Shown piece after piece: positions 36,801 to 51,800 of a DNA stretch of 64,000 nucleotides. The translations under genes were made by a program, and so were the position numbers. Numbering within the stretch: position 1 is the first letter of the stretch; every line of letters begins with the position of its first letter. The notes under the pieces are model-generated. The model was not told where the DNA came from, did not search any database, and was given only the letters and a program-made list of their open reading frames with translations. This DNA is from Serripes groenlandicus (Eukaryota > Mollusca > Bivalvia > Cardiida > Cardiidae). Location of the stretch: the NCBI GenBank assembly GCA_031761405.1, contig JASEVX010000010.1:35378753-35442752 (forward strand). The letters are read 5' to 3'.

Positions 36801-39800
36801 GCTCATATAGTGTATATGTTTATAACGTATAGTTTAACTGGAGTTGGAAACATTGTGGTAATAAGGAGGAACAGCTCTCTCTATGTTCAATGGCACAATG
36901 CTTTCAAATGTCGTCTGCTGCTTGGGCGTCAGAAAGCGCCTGTATGTGGGAAAGAGATAAGATTTGATTTCGCAGACGACTAAACCTCTCATATCTTTTT
37001 AAATACACCAACGAAGACTTTCCTGGCATTGACCTCAATCTTGTTGTTTATTGTGTATGGGTTTTTGTTTTTTCTCAAAAATATACAATATACACAATAT
37101 GGCTATATTTATTCATCTTACATTATTTGCTTAGAATGATTTTCTCGAGTTGCATCATGGGAGCTTCTATTATCATAGAAATTATATAGGAAACCCCGTA
37201 CGTTATAGCTAGATTTGAAATGAATATATATATTAACATTAATTCTGAGAACTTAATAGTATCAAATTGATTGCCCCAGAACACTACTATAACAATGGGA
37301 TGTACGAGATAAGCTGCATAAGTTAAACGTCCCAGTGGCGCCCATATTTTCAATGACAATATCGTATTCACCCAGCCACCTCTACCTGTAGCACATGCTA
37401 TGACCAGCCATGCCAAACAGAAAGACCACACAGTGCGATTTGTTGCAACATATAAATGAGAACCAAAGGTTAACATATTTGTCCCATGACTGTAATAATA
37501 GTAAAGACCATATACTACCATATAACCAGCGCTTGCAGAGAGAAACCATCCAACCGATGTCACTAATTTATTCATCTTAATTTTACAATTGGTCTGATGT
37601 AAGATAAACCCCGTTACCAGTCCGACTACATAGACCGGAAATCGCGTAAAAGGATACTGGTATATCGGCCCATTTTTAACCCAAGGACTATCCAAGTGTT
37701 TGCTTGAAATCCCGAACTGATTCATACCGAAATGTGCAGTTATAAAGCCTCGAACACCCAAGCCAGCCACTATAAGTATACAGGAGTAAACCAGACCAAC
37801 TATCTTGTTTTTATTCAGTAAGACTATTACCAAAGGCGCAATGATTACATAAAACTGCATGTCATTGGCTAGATACCACGTCCAAGACATGCACCCTTTA
37901 AGGGAACCGTAGTCGGGATAAAGGTTGTTAAAATACAACAAATTAGCCCACCAGGTATCTTTACACTGGTCGACATAGTTAGTAAGAGGGCCTTGTTTCT
38001 CTGTTATAAACCATCGAAATGGACCGTGAACAAGGTGTTGCGCGAGAGTCGTGAACACTAATAACACGAAAGCATACATCGGGGTCAGTCGCCAGAACCT
38101 ATGCCCAAAAAAATACAACCAATTGAGTCGACCTTTTGATTTAATTTCTTTTAACGCTAAATAAGCCACAAGTAATCCACTCATGAAGAAAAACGTATCG
38201 ACCGAAAACGTTCCATTTAAAATAGCTTGGAATGAATAATCGTGCAATAGTGTCTCCTGTGCGTACTTAGTATTGCTGAGGAAGGGTAGTGTAAACTGAT
38301 ATGTATGACCTTGAATTACCCAGCATATACTTATGACTCGTAGTCCATTTAGGCAAGCAAGAGGTCCATTAGCTGTGGATGTATTGAGCAGTTTTTTCGT
38401 ATTTGAATAAACAGAAAACGCCTTTAAAGCCCTGAAAATTCCATGCCTGGTTGTTGTCCTCGGTTCGCCTATATGTATGGGTCCACTCAATTGGTTAGTT
38501 GGTTCGGTAATTCCTTTAACATCGTCGGTACTCCTGTTGACGTCCCCATTGGACATAACATCGTACTTATTTTCAAAATATACTTCATATAAATCTACAA
38601 TGGTTCCAATTGCTACTATAATGATAACGAATGCAGCCACAATAATGGTCCCAATTTGTTCTGACCCAATGGATGGCTTATCACTGTCAAAAACTGCTTC
38701 AACTGGAGACGTGACGTTTTCTCGCCCTGCCGACAATGCCAGATTGATAAGAGTCTGGGCGTCCGTGGCCTCACAACTGTCCGGTAAACACACACCGAAC
38801 ACTAGTAGCGGGACAATACTAGTCCTAATCCCGACGGAAAAGTATTTACCTTTAAGGTCTATGTTGGTATATGGGTTGTGCATCGATATAGAAATGCATT
38901 CCGTGTAGTCGCCAATCCAAAATACGTTCCCGTTCAGAATTCCGCTCCGAGGCTTCACGTCGGCGTCCAGGAACATGATGGCCGTCTTGTCGCCCTGAAG
39001 TATCGCTTCAATCACAATCTTCGTATCATTCAGACAAGTGTAGCTTACATCGTAACTCCCAATGGCTGCCACACCTTTAGTGAACGCGTCCATTACCAGT
39101 TTAAACAATCCTTGCATGTCTGCCATTTCGCCCATTTGAGCGGCCGTGATGTTTCCTGTGGCATCAAGCTCTTTTGTCAATGGATACACCTGTCCAACTG
39201 CCGCGGGAATCAAACAGAGAAAAACCGCACACTTTAACATAAACATATCCATTGTCTTTAAGTACGTGACTGTATTAGTTCTATCAAACTATACCAGTTA
39301 CAACTGTCGTCTACTTAGACTGGTTTCTGATTAACGATGACTGTCCTATATATAGGCATATATACATGTAACCAGGTACTTTTAGCAGTCCTTGATACAA
39401 ACACAGTAAATGACCGGTTGTGACAATGAGTCAATGCAGTGACTCACACAAATACAAACACTTGTCCATACGGTCATACATAGATTCGTGAATGAACTTC
39501 GGTTATCTTTTCGCTTTCTACCCATAATGTTTATACTAAATTACGCAATGCAATGTACATCATCTTTGACTGACATTCTATAAAAGCGTCAACCGCCTTC
39601 CCAACATTCGTTGACTAGAAGAGTTTTCTGATATTGTAATATATTTTCTTAAAATTCATGACACGGGTGGTAATCACTAGGCAGCCAAGTGACCAATACT
39701 CGGGGATTTACTTTTGCCATAACAGAAATATTTTATTTATAAACACCCAAGGCGAAGCTACGGAAAATCTCTAAAAACTGAAACACAATTTCAAAATAGA

Positions 39801-42800
39801 GAAGAAAAACAATTTGGGTAACTAGAAAGTGCTTGTTATGGACAATGTATCATTTTGTCCCCGTGTGTTAAAACATAGTCTGCTGCAGGTTAGTCAAAAT
39901 AACATCAATTTGGAACAGGGTTTAATCCGGGTACTTTTATCAGATAAACGTCTATATTTAGGGTTTGAGGTAATGCAAAAATGGGATTTAGGTCAATGTC
40001 AAAATCTAGTTCGAATGTTAATCGACCTTTTCCCTTATGCAACACAAATTTGACTTGGTCAGTATATTACAAATCGCTCAACATGAAAGGAATATTGCAT
40101 AGAATTGAAAAAACATCGTTATGAGCAATTTCATTCTTTTGCCACAGTGTTTCGCAATGTTCGTCTGCTTAAGATGCACGTGGAGACTGGGAAATGGTTG
40201 GGAGAACGACGTATATGCTCTTCGTCCGCCTCATTGTCAAGCGATCCGTGTTTTTGAGTGGAGATCCGTTGTGTGGTCATACAGACGAATTTAGAAATGA
40301 GCCGTTCCACGAGACAACCAATATTATGGACTCTGCGTAATGTATCGACTCAGATTAGCCTGCGGCTTCCACGCAGGCTAATCTGGGCCGACACATTCCG
40401 TCTCAGGGGGATATGATTCCTGGAACAGAAAATCCACAGAAAGCGAAAAGCGTAAGCCCGGGTTAGCCTGTCGATACTTTACGCAGAGTCCACAATGTTG
40501 GTTTTCTTGTGGGACGGCTATAATGATTGATTTCTTTCCAGTTGTACTCGATTGTTGGGAAAGCATGACGACTGATACTCTGCATGTTGTACTGGTTATT
40601 TATCCTGGATAGCGTGTGATACGGTTGAAACTAGTTGATACTGTTGAAAGCGGCGTAAAACACCATGCAAAGACATCACATGCAAATGGCTAATATTTTA
40701 CGTTTATTATTATAATTTTATAATTCTGATGTTCTAAATTTAATATATCAGGCAACACAAAATGGGCTGAATCTAAATAGCAACGTTACTATAAACAATC
40801 AACCTGACAAACTTGTTTATAAACCAAGGTTTAACTTAACTTATACAAGTATTACTTGTAAATTTAACTGTCGCATAATGAATACATAACAACCAAGAGA
40901 TGATTAATACACGTGTTGAAAAGACCAGCATTGGGATTTAAATGGATACTGCTTTACATAAATGTCTGGCAGTGGACGAACTTGTACATGCGCTTGTCAG
41001 CGGTCAATTCAATAGCACAATAAAGCAGTTTTAAATCATGGCTTTCTAACGAGGCGAACGAGGTGTTGTGATAGAGGTACACTAAATTCATTGATAACGT
41101 AGTAATGGCTTTCTCTGCTTAAGGTGTTTTAGATTTGCATTACGACTGACCCGCTGTAATCTGGGTAAATGGATAGGAAACACAGGAAATGTCGTGGTAT
41201 AATTAAAAATGTTTTGAAAGCGGCGTTAAACACAAAGCATAAAAACTCTACTAACACAGGAAATGTCGTGATATAACTAAAAATGTTTTGAAAGCGCCTT
41301 AAACACAAGGCAAAAAAACTCTAAACAATACATATGTTCATCGAGCAATTGATTAGTAAATATATAGGTGAATATATAGGATAAATAGTAAGTAATAAGT
41401 CATACACAGCACACACAGCAGATAGTAAGTAATTAGTCATACACTATCTATGGCAATGTCCACACAACAGATAGTAAGTAATTTGTCATGTATACGCTAT
41501 CAACAGCCTTCAATGTTTCACCCAAGTGAAAAGACCTCTAGTCGGTAGTGTGTTAAACTATTAGCAATTTCATGTATCATACACTGGAACATATATATAA
41601 GTAATTAAATGTACGCGCTTGCTTAGACTGTGCCGGTAATTAAATGTACACGCTTGCTTAGACTGTGCCGGTAATTAAATGTACGCGCTTGCTTAGACTG
41701 TGCCGGTAATTAAATGTACGCGCCTGCTTAGACTGTGCCAGTTAATATTAAAGTTAATAATACAATCTTAAATAGCATTTGTATTCATCTCCGGCGTCAG
41801 ACGATTCGTGTTAGTGTTTCATTTACATACAATGAACACTGGGGCCAACATTATAAACCACAGCTGTAACCCTTTACCACATCATGATGCTTTCTGACGA
41901 CTCTGCAACAGCCGACTATTGAAAACATGGTGGCGGAGCTATCTCTTGTTTGCCACTTAGACATTACATTGTACAAAACTTCGAAAAATGGAGTGGTCCA
42001 ATTTTCAACATGTAAGAGTCGACTTTGATAAATTCGACAGTGAAAGGGTTAAAACTTTGATACATGCTTTGAAGTTTGTTTTTCTTATCACCAAGTATTG
42101 ATGAAAAGGTCACAATCTATCCCAATATTCGCCTGATATGCATGACACATGTCGACAAGATGGTTAACCCTTTCCCTCATACGACAATTCTGCAGCAGAC
42201 GACTTTGAACATATTTTGTCAAAAAGTGAAAAATCTCTATAATTGAATGGATAACCTATGGCTAAAAGTGGAAAACATTGTGGCAAAAGGAGAAATTGCT
42301 CGTTTTGAGCAATTTTTCTTTTGTCACTATGTTTTCAAAAAGCTGTCTACTGCAGAGGCGTCAGAAAGCGTCTATATGAGGGAAAGGGTTAACCCTTATC
42401 CTGCTGAATGTTTGCAAGGTTTATTTAAATTGTTTTATGATGACTGTCATAGTGGGGTTAAATGGCAGGCGTGGTCGAGTGGTTTGCGTCGGGGATTTGA
42501 AACCGGGTGTCTCCCGGGTTCGATCCCCAGTCGCAGCACGACTGTCATGGTGGCGTGCCCTTGGGCAAGGCACATTTTCTAGCCTAGTACTGGTTTGTTA
42601 ACCCAGGGATCATGAATAGGTGAACTATCGCCGTGATATAACTGAAATAATGTTGAAAGCGGCGTAAAACACCATTAAAACAAAAAAGCAAACATTTAAG
42701 ATAGGAGCCGTTCCACGAGAAAACAAACAGTTTGTGCAGTCCGCGCAGGCTAATCCGGGCAGACACATTCCGTCTCAGGGGGATAGCGGTATAGAGTAAT

Positions 42801-45800
42801 GATTCCTGAAACAGAAAATGCACAGGAGTCGAAACGTGTATGTCTGGGTTAGCCTGTGCGGCACGCTTATGCTGATTCGGGTCGGTCATTTACGCATAGT
42901 TCACAATGTTTGTTTTACTCTTTGAAATACTCATATGAATGTACGTCAAAATGACAAGAGCCTGTTGATGACCAGTGCGCAATGTTACGGGTGGTCATTA
43001 ATGTAGGGTGTTGGCTCCGATCACTATAATAGTATAACATCTGATCCGTCTAATCATAACCTATATATCGAGGAATTGGCGTGAAACGATTTTTTGTATT
43101 TTTTTACCAAGGTTAATCACCTCACCATAAAGTCTTTATAAGCGTTAAATTATTTTTCTTGGAAAACAATAAAAATTAAGGTGCCATTGCTCGTTCTGGG
43201 CCACCTAAATTTGCATTGTTTACAAAGGGGTCAAAATTGTCCCTAAACCAGGGTTTTCAAAATAGGTTTTTAGTTTCAAACGTTTCTCGCAAAGCCCTCG
43301 ATAGGTTAACGGAAGCTTTGTACAAGCCTGTGTACGTTATATGTGAGCAGTGTCAATCTTGGTCAGACTTTGAAGTTGTATGTGCTGAGCTAGCTCTAAA
43401 CTGGTGACAGAAGCCAACCTGTACCGTTGTCCATGCCTGTAACTATCAGATCAAGGTGCTCGTGTAACACATAGTATTATGTAGAATCTTCACAAGCCAA
43501 TGTCCCTTCGCACATTGCGTTAAAACATGTGACTTTGCTTGCGAAAATGGTTATTTAGTTCACCAAGTAAGTTGAACGCGTGGCAAAATAAAATACATAT
43601 TCTATTCCGTAATAAAAACGCGATCGTACCTAATCACACACAGTTTATAGCAGAATTTAGGGAAATTACTAGATAGCCGAGCCCCGGTAGCTCAGTCGGT
43701 AGCGATGCGGCCTGTCAGATCCCAACTCGGCCTATATTGTTTCCGACCCTTTAACGAAAGTCAATGTGACACGCGTCAGTCGTCTTCCACCAATGGGCTA
43801 ACCAATTGATCAGTTAATCAGTTAACCTGATGAATTGGTAATTTTATATTTACTTAATATATGTCTATGTCCTTTATTGAACACTTCTCACTTCGTTTCG
43901 GTGAAGTTTTCTATTAGGGGTCTCATAGTCATTGGTAGAGAATAATCCACCAAAGCATATATGGATTTGTTAATCGTATGATCACAGACACCACAAGACA
44001 TGTTGATCTGACAGCTTGGGGGGACAGTGGTATTCACATAGCGACATACATGTACAGCTGTATTATATTCGTATTTCTATGCATTTATATTTTTCTGTTC
44101 TTTTGGTTTTTCACATTGTCCTTATACTTTTGTAAATTATTGATCTTCATTATATGGAGGAAATAAAAATCTAAATAAATAAATAAAAACCTTGCTGGCG
44201 TGATATGTAAAAATGTTGGAAACGGCTTTAACGCTAATCAATCAATAATATGTTTACAAAAGTTGATTGACAAGTTGAACAAGTGTCGTTATCGTTTAAC
44301 AACGCGAACGAACAAAACTGACGTGGATAGAAACATCAATACATTGGTGATTATACATCCAATTATGAAATATACATAATGGGCTATTACTAGACCATAT
44401 TTCTTCTAGTTTTTGGCTATTGTGGCTTGTTTTTTTGGAGGCACACATCTACGAATTAAGAAACACATTTCAAATGTGATACAAATTCCACTTACTGCAA
44501 TGGGACACTGAATCTCAATCAAGTAGATACTAGTTGACAGAACGTGTATTGAAACAGCGGATATCGGAGAGCGCCGCGCATGTATTCTAAGTCTGCTTTG
44601 GAATCAATTTGGAAAAATATAATGATTGATTGATTGATTGATTGGGGTTTAATGCCGTTTTTAACAATGTCACTATATCACGGTCAGTTCACCTACTCAT
44701 GCATGTCCTGGTTTTCTCACACCAGTACTCCACACAACAATCTTCCCAAGCAACTGACTGCTTTTCAACATAGACTTAGCCCATTTGTGGAAGACGAATG
44801 ACGCATGTCGCATTGACGAAAAATATAATGATGAAAAAGTTGTAATTATACATTCAATACAGAATTGAAAGCTTTGTAGAAAAAAGAAAACATTTTGATC
44901 AAATTGTTCAGATTCTCTATTTTCAAACAATGTTTTAAAAATACATGTACTGTAAGCGACACAATATTCTACAGCAGACAAATACAAAGCTTAACCTACC
45001 ACCAGAAAAAAATTGTAAAATCAATTCGCTGCATTAACATGTATATTGAAAATATGGATTATCAAATAATCACAAAGAGGTTCAACTAGTCCGTGATAAA
45101 AGCGTTTAACCTGAGCCGCGTCTGGCGATTTAGGGTCTTATCGACTCTCCGGTGTAACAGCATTTAACCCTTTCCCACATACAGCAAATCTGCGACAGAC
45201 GACATTGAAAACATACCCGCTACAATATGGAAATATTCTTTAAATGAATGTAGAAGTATCAAATAGAGATTAAAATATTCTGGCAAATGGAGAAATTGCT
45301 CATTATGAGCAATTTCTCCATTTTACCAGAATATTTTCAAAAGTCGTTTGCTGCAGAGGCGTCAGAAAGCGTGATAAAGGGTTAAAAGTCAGTTGGGCAT
45401 ATAACTAGCAGGGCTACAGTTCTAGTTTTGTGTCAATAGTTACATCTAGGACTAGAATATATGTACACGAAAAGTGAAGGCTCTGGTCAGACTGTTGGGA
45501 TGCACCGACGCGTCTGAGTCTTCACAGTTCGGACAGGCATTATGACTTTGGAACCTTGGTGATTTAAGTACCAACTTTTTCGAACGTTACAATACGAAAG
45601 AAGCAGTTCGTACTAGGGGTCGGCACTAAATACAGAACACGAGGATTTGGAACATTGCTTGTAGACGTGTCTCTTAAATTTCTGAAGAATCTGGAAATAT
45701 CCCCGATTTTTGTCAAAGCGGAAAGCTTCGTCGTTGTTCTCTATGAGAATCTTTGAGAAACTGGGATTTGAACTTTTAACCGAAGTGAAATATGACGAGT

Positions 45801-48800
45801 ACTTATTCGCAATATTCATTACTAAATCGTTTTGACGTGACTCATTTCCATTAAAGGGTAGCATTGAAAGCCAGTGATGTCTCTACCACGTTCGACTATC
45901 TCCTTTTGCTTTGAAACAAGTGACAGCTTTTGTAGGCTTTTAACATATTTAAAAGGTTTACATACCAACGGAGCGTTTTGTGCCTAATTTATTCATGACT
46001 TCGTTTTGTTTCGATTGATTTTTGAAATTAACGAACATTCTCCATAATGAGAATATCAGACAATAGCTACAATGGCTATGCACTCACCAACATCAGAGAA
46101 TGTCTATTAAAACAAAATTGATCATGCAAATTGACAATTTTTAATCGATTAATTTGAAAATTAAACTGAGTTTCTCACGATTTCGTTCCATGTGACATTT
46201 ATGCTGATCAGAAAAAGAAACGCAACAACGAAGTTAAATGCATATATTAACTGGTAGATGTTTTCATTGAGACAAATGTATTATGTATTTTACATTTGCT
46301 ACATGTCCTTGACTCAATTCAAAAATTTAGTCCAATTTCTTTCACAATTGTTATCATCATGAAGGATTTCTTTGTTCCCAAGGGTGGTCATTTTCTTTTA
46401 GTAACAAGTCAACATTTCAGTACAATGTAGCCGAGCCCCGGTAGCTCAGTCGATAGCGACGCGGGCTGTCAATCCAGGGGTTGTGAGTTTGAATCCCAGC
46501 TCGGCCAACATTCTTTCTGACGTTTGGCAATAGTCATTTTGACCTGCGTCATTCGTCTTTCACAAATGGGCTTTTAGCATATTTCAAAGGTTTAAATACC
46601 ATAGTTTAACAGTTTATGTGGAAAAGCAGCCAGTTGCTTGGAAAGTATGCTGTGTGGTGTACCGGTGTTGAAAAACCAGAAAGCGCATGAGTAGGTGAAC
46701 TGGTCGACGTGATATGACTGAAAAAATGTTGAAAACGGCGTTAAACCCTAATCAATTAATCAATTAATCAGTACAATGTAATCACCCCTTGGCGCGCTCA
46801 TATTGTGTTATAAAAACGTAACAAAAAAACTACTTTCGAAAGTTTTAAAATCACTATATTATTTGCGATGAAATTGGTAACTGTATAAAGTTAGTGTTTT
46901 TTTACAATGCCTCTCAGACAGCTTCTTAATGTATGTTTCGACAATATGCAGTCATGCACAGATCCCGATCAAACTGAGCGGATGAATGCTGATACGGATC
47001 TTCATTTGACGTACAATGTTCAAAGTTCGGTGTATATGTGGCATGCCTTAAATGTCCAAAAGTTCGGTGTTCAAGTTACATGCCTCTAATGTCCCAAAGT
47101 GACAATGGGAAAGGGTTCAATTTCAATAAAGGATTGCCTGGACAAAAATAGGACATATTTCTGTAACAGATAATTTAATAATTGAATAGCGTTAAAAAAC
47201 ATGTGGCAATAAGGATAAAATTGCTCATTATGAGCAATTTATCCTTTTGCCACAATGTTTTCAAATGTCGTATGCTGCATTGGTGTTAGTAAGCGTCTAT
47301 ATGTGGGAAAGGTTTTGATGGTCATTGTGTTACAACCAGAAATAATTGCTCGATGAATAAATCATACAGAGAGAAATTGACAGTATTGATCGTTTTGTTT
47401 AAAAATCCTTTGATTGTTGAACATCTTTGTTATGTAAATATATATATAATGGATTCGTCTGAATTATAACCGTTCGCTGATTCATACGAAAATGACGCAC
47501 TTTAAGCAGACGGTTTTTTAAAAAACATTATGAAACTGGAGACTTTTCTCCTTTTCCAACAATATGTTCCAGTCAGTACAGCTATCATTTTTTTTAACGT
47601 TCGAAAAGTTACTTAAAATCAGGTTCTATTTTTTAAAAAAAATTAAATGTGCAGGCCGTTCTTGGTGTACATTGTTCAAAAAGTGTCGTTCTAAACAATT
47701 GGAGACATCGGTCAGTTATCTCCCTTTAATACTCTCTACATCTAGCTAGGTCCTATCATTTGGTTTCCTCTGTTTTTATCATTGGTTTCTTTGCACTGGA
47801 TGGTGCACTTATAATTGCATTTTCTTGGCCAACTGTTATTAGATTGATTAGCTGTTCCACATTTGTTTTCTTTAAACACTGCTATGTAAATTTTCTCTTT
47901 TGAATCATCACTTTAATTAACACATTTATGATTAATGTGTACAGAGTAATTGCAATATCTCATTGCGAAATAGAGATAAAGACAAAGGATTCCAATTTAA
48001 AGGACCTACCAACTATTTGGTCTTCCTTGGTCTTTATCTGACAAGGGAGATAATATAATTATCACTAATGTCCCTCATTGTCAGTCGTGTCGTTTAATCC
48101 ACACAATTCGTGAAAGGTTGAGCATAACATAACACGCAAATTGCGTTTAAACTGCGTGCATAACATGAAACTATAATACGCATCGGTAGGATAAAATTCG
48201 CGAATAACATTTGAATGCAAGAGTCGTTCCTGACGTAATACAACATGTCGTTAAAAGTCGTACATATCGTAATAAGCTCTTCATGACACTCCACTTTTGC
48301 GCCTTTTTAAAACAAATTGGCATATAAGCAATGATGCAAGTTTTTGTCTAAATCATTATAAGGAACATTCAGATTTAAGGACGGTAAGGACACCGTGTGG
48401 ATACTCGCCTGAGTCGTCAATGTGCTCAGAGGCACTAAGACCTTAAATGGCTAAATATGCATAACCAGATGTTTAACGTTTGTTATTTAGTTGTTTGGTT
48501 ATTTTTGGACTGTGGAGGCGTGGGGGTGAGGTTGATACTGGGCGTCTCGGGTTCGAAGTTCGACCCTTTATCGCGACGGTGATGGTTGAGTGTCCTTAAG
48601 CAAAGTACACTCACTTATCTCACACCGGTTTGTCAGCCAATGTTCATAGATAACGGTACTGTCGTCGGTATATGAGCCTTCCTGCGACAAAACCAACATT
48701 TTGGACTCTGCGTAATGTATCGACCCGGATCAGCCTAAGCATGCCGCGCAGGCTTACCCGGATAGAGGGTTTTCGCCTCTGTGTGGATTTTCTGTTCCAG

Positions 48801-51800
48801 GAACCATTTCTATATACCTCTATCACACTGAGACGGAATGTGTCGGCTCGGATAAGTCTGCGCGGAATGCGCAAGCTGATCTGGGTCAATACATTACGCA
48901 GAGGCCATAATGCTGGTTTTCTCGCGGGACGGCTCAATATCATATGTCAATGAAATAATGTTGTAAACGGCATAACAAATAATAAATCAAAACTTAACCT
49001 CTCACTTGCTTTATCAAAATATTATAACAAATCTGCAGTAGACAGATTTTGAACACGTGTTGGCAAAATTTGAAATGTATTTAATCATTAGATAAGGTTG
49101 AAAACTGGTTGCAAAAGGAGAGTTACTCATTTCGAGCAATTTCTCCTTTGGTCATTTTGTTTTTAATAAAGTTGATTCGTTTGTCCTTTTGTTGTCATAA
49201 GTCCTTTATCTTTTTTTAGATATTCTCCAACTTATTATTGTCAAGTCGTTCCTTCTTTTATTGTCATATTTTTCATTATTTCTACAAATTGTACGTTTTA
49301 CAAAGTTGATTTGTTCGTCCAATAGCGATCGTGAGTTCGAGTCCCGGCTCGGTGATTCATTCCTCGCGATATGTGTCAACGGTCATTGTGATTAACAACA
49401 TTCGTCTTCCACCACTGGGCTAAAAAAAGTCTTATTTCGTTAGGAAACTAGTTGCCTAGGAAGAATGTTGTGTGGAGTACGGGTGAGTGAAAGTCAGGAA
49501 ACACGTTGTATGAACTGGTCACTGTGAAAGTATTGAAATATAATTTGAAAACGGCGTTAAACTCCCAACCAATTATGAATAAACATTCATTCGTTCGTTC
49601 TCTTTCTTTATTTCAGATGTTCTGTTTCATTCGTCAGAAATGTGTGATGGAGGATGGGTCATGTATCCCGGGCGAAGAACCAATTTGTAGTGCAGACGAT
49701 ATGGTAAGATGACTTTGTATAATGGCGCTCATACAATGTAGCACTTATCCCTTTCTCCAAAACATACACGTTTCTGACGCCTCTACAGCAGACGACTTTT
49801 GAAAACGTTGTGGTAAAAGAGGAAATTGCTCATAAATCAAACGAGTTCTCCTTTTGCCACAATGTTTTCAAATATATTCAATCATTTCATAATCATTTAT
49901 GGAGAATTTCCACCAGTTTGTCTAGATGTTTTTAAAGTCGTCTGCTGCAGATATTTGTTTATCTTGGAAAGGGTTAAAAGGCACTGAACTCCAGAAGAAA
50001 AGATAATATAGTCAAAGTTTTAAAACTGTTTAAAAATTGTCTTTAACTATTAGAATCATACTTCTTGGACAAAATTAGAGTAATACTTTCACTTTCCAGT
50101 ACCATAAACATCAAAATATTGATTCTTTAATGCTTATTTGTTACTGGGTAAAGGTACCCAGTAAGCCAAATTGTGTAAATTTTCATGACTTTCAATTGAC
50201 AGTTTTTCAACATTTACTGCCAAATAGTTTTGAACGACGTATTACATGTAGCAATATATATTTGTAGAAGTTTCAACATTTCAAAATGTTGATCTCCATC
50301 TGGAGTTCAGCACCTTCAAAGATATGCAGCAATTGATTAAATTAAGCGTCGTTAATTCGTACACTCTTTGACCAGCGTGCGTCTCAGGTTCGATCACCAT
50401 TCGCGGCGGTCATTGTGGAGTATCGTTGGACACGGCATATTTCCTAGCCTAGTACTGGTTGGTTTATCCAGGGATAGTGAATAAGAGAACTGTCGCCGTG
50501 ATATAACTGAAATAATGTTAAAAACGGTGTAAATCCCAAATAAAATAAACTTGACCAGCGCTTCAAATTGTTATCTCGCTGAATTTATGAAACTTGTATT
50601 ACCAGCCTTGATATTTGACAAGTTGTTGTGTTACGTGGACATTTTTGTTTGCAAAGACTGTGCCAATAAGAAGGGAACAAGACTGCAAGTACATGTTTGC
50701 TCATGATATTTAGCCCTACTTTCACCAACATTTCTTAAATACTTCAAAGAGTATTTCATCATTTGTGTTACTTTTTTAAAACTGCCTACACATTCATTTC
50801 GTAATAATTATCGTTATTCAGCAAGGTAGTGTATATGAAGTGTGTATGTATGTCAACATAGTCATTTACTTAAATAGTTTGTAAAACATAAACGGTGGAA
50901 TATGTTCCAACCTTATTTAAAGTTTTAAGTATTACTTTGCGTTAGAAAGGGCTGGCGGAATTCGAGCCTGATCACTCAAATTTATTGTTAATTTTGCAGG
51001 AGGTGTGCTACGAGAACAAACAACTAGTGTGTAAACCAACGGATGAATGCCAATATGTCGAAGGTATGCTGATCTTTCCTTCTCATTTTATTAGTTGTGA
51101 CCTCCTCGTTGGTGTAGTGGTAGAGCATCAGCCTCGGATGCGGAAGGTCGCGTGTTCGATAGCCGGCCGGGCTATACATATGACTTTAAAATGGTAGTAA
51201 TGATGGAAATAGGGTCCCCTAATAAAGACAGCATGAGACGTCTTTGCTGCAGACGTCGTCATTGGACAACTTCGTTGTGACCCTCACAATTGCCTGAAAC
51301 ACGTAGCAATAGTGGTAAAGCGTCAACCTCGGAAGCGGAAGGTCGCGGGTTCGATAGCCGACCGGGCTATACATATGACTTAAAAATGGTAGTAATGGCA
51401 GAAATACGGTCATAGACAATATGAGACGCCTTTGCTGCAGTAGTCGTCATTGGACAACTTTGTGGTGACCCTCACAATTGCCTGAAACACATCGCAAAGA
51501 TTTGCTTTTACCTTTTCCAGGTTGTTACTGATTTCAAAGCTGTCGACTCTTACATAGCCCATTAGATACACGGTTATACATGTCCTACTTGAAGACGCGT
51601 TTGGATGCGTCTATAACAGACGACTCTCGCAAACATTATGACAAATGGAGAAATTACACAATATAAGCACTTTCTATTGCTCATTATTTACAATATTCCC
51701 GTTTGTTACAATGTTGTCGTCTTTATTTAATACATTAACATACACTCATTTATAGTGATTTACATATTTTGAAAGTCGTCTGCGTATGTGTGAAAGGGCT

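Noticed and set aside
38477..39237. Plus-strand ORFs opposite the NRF-6-like gene
   Set aside because: Antisense shadows of a well-supported coding sequence.
45613..45864. An 83-residue minus-strand ORF
   Set aside because: No domain, no splice-site support and no repeat homology; about the length expected by chance.
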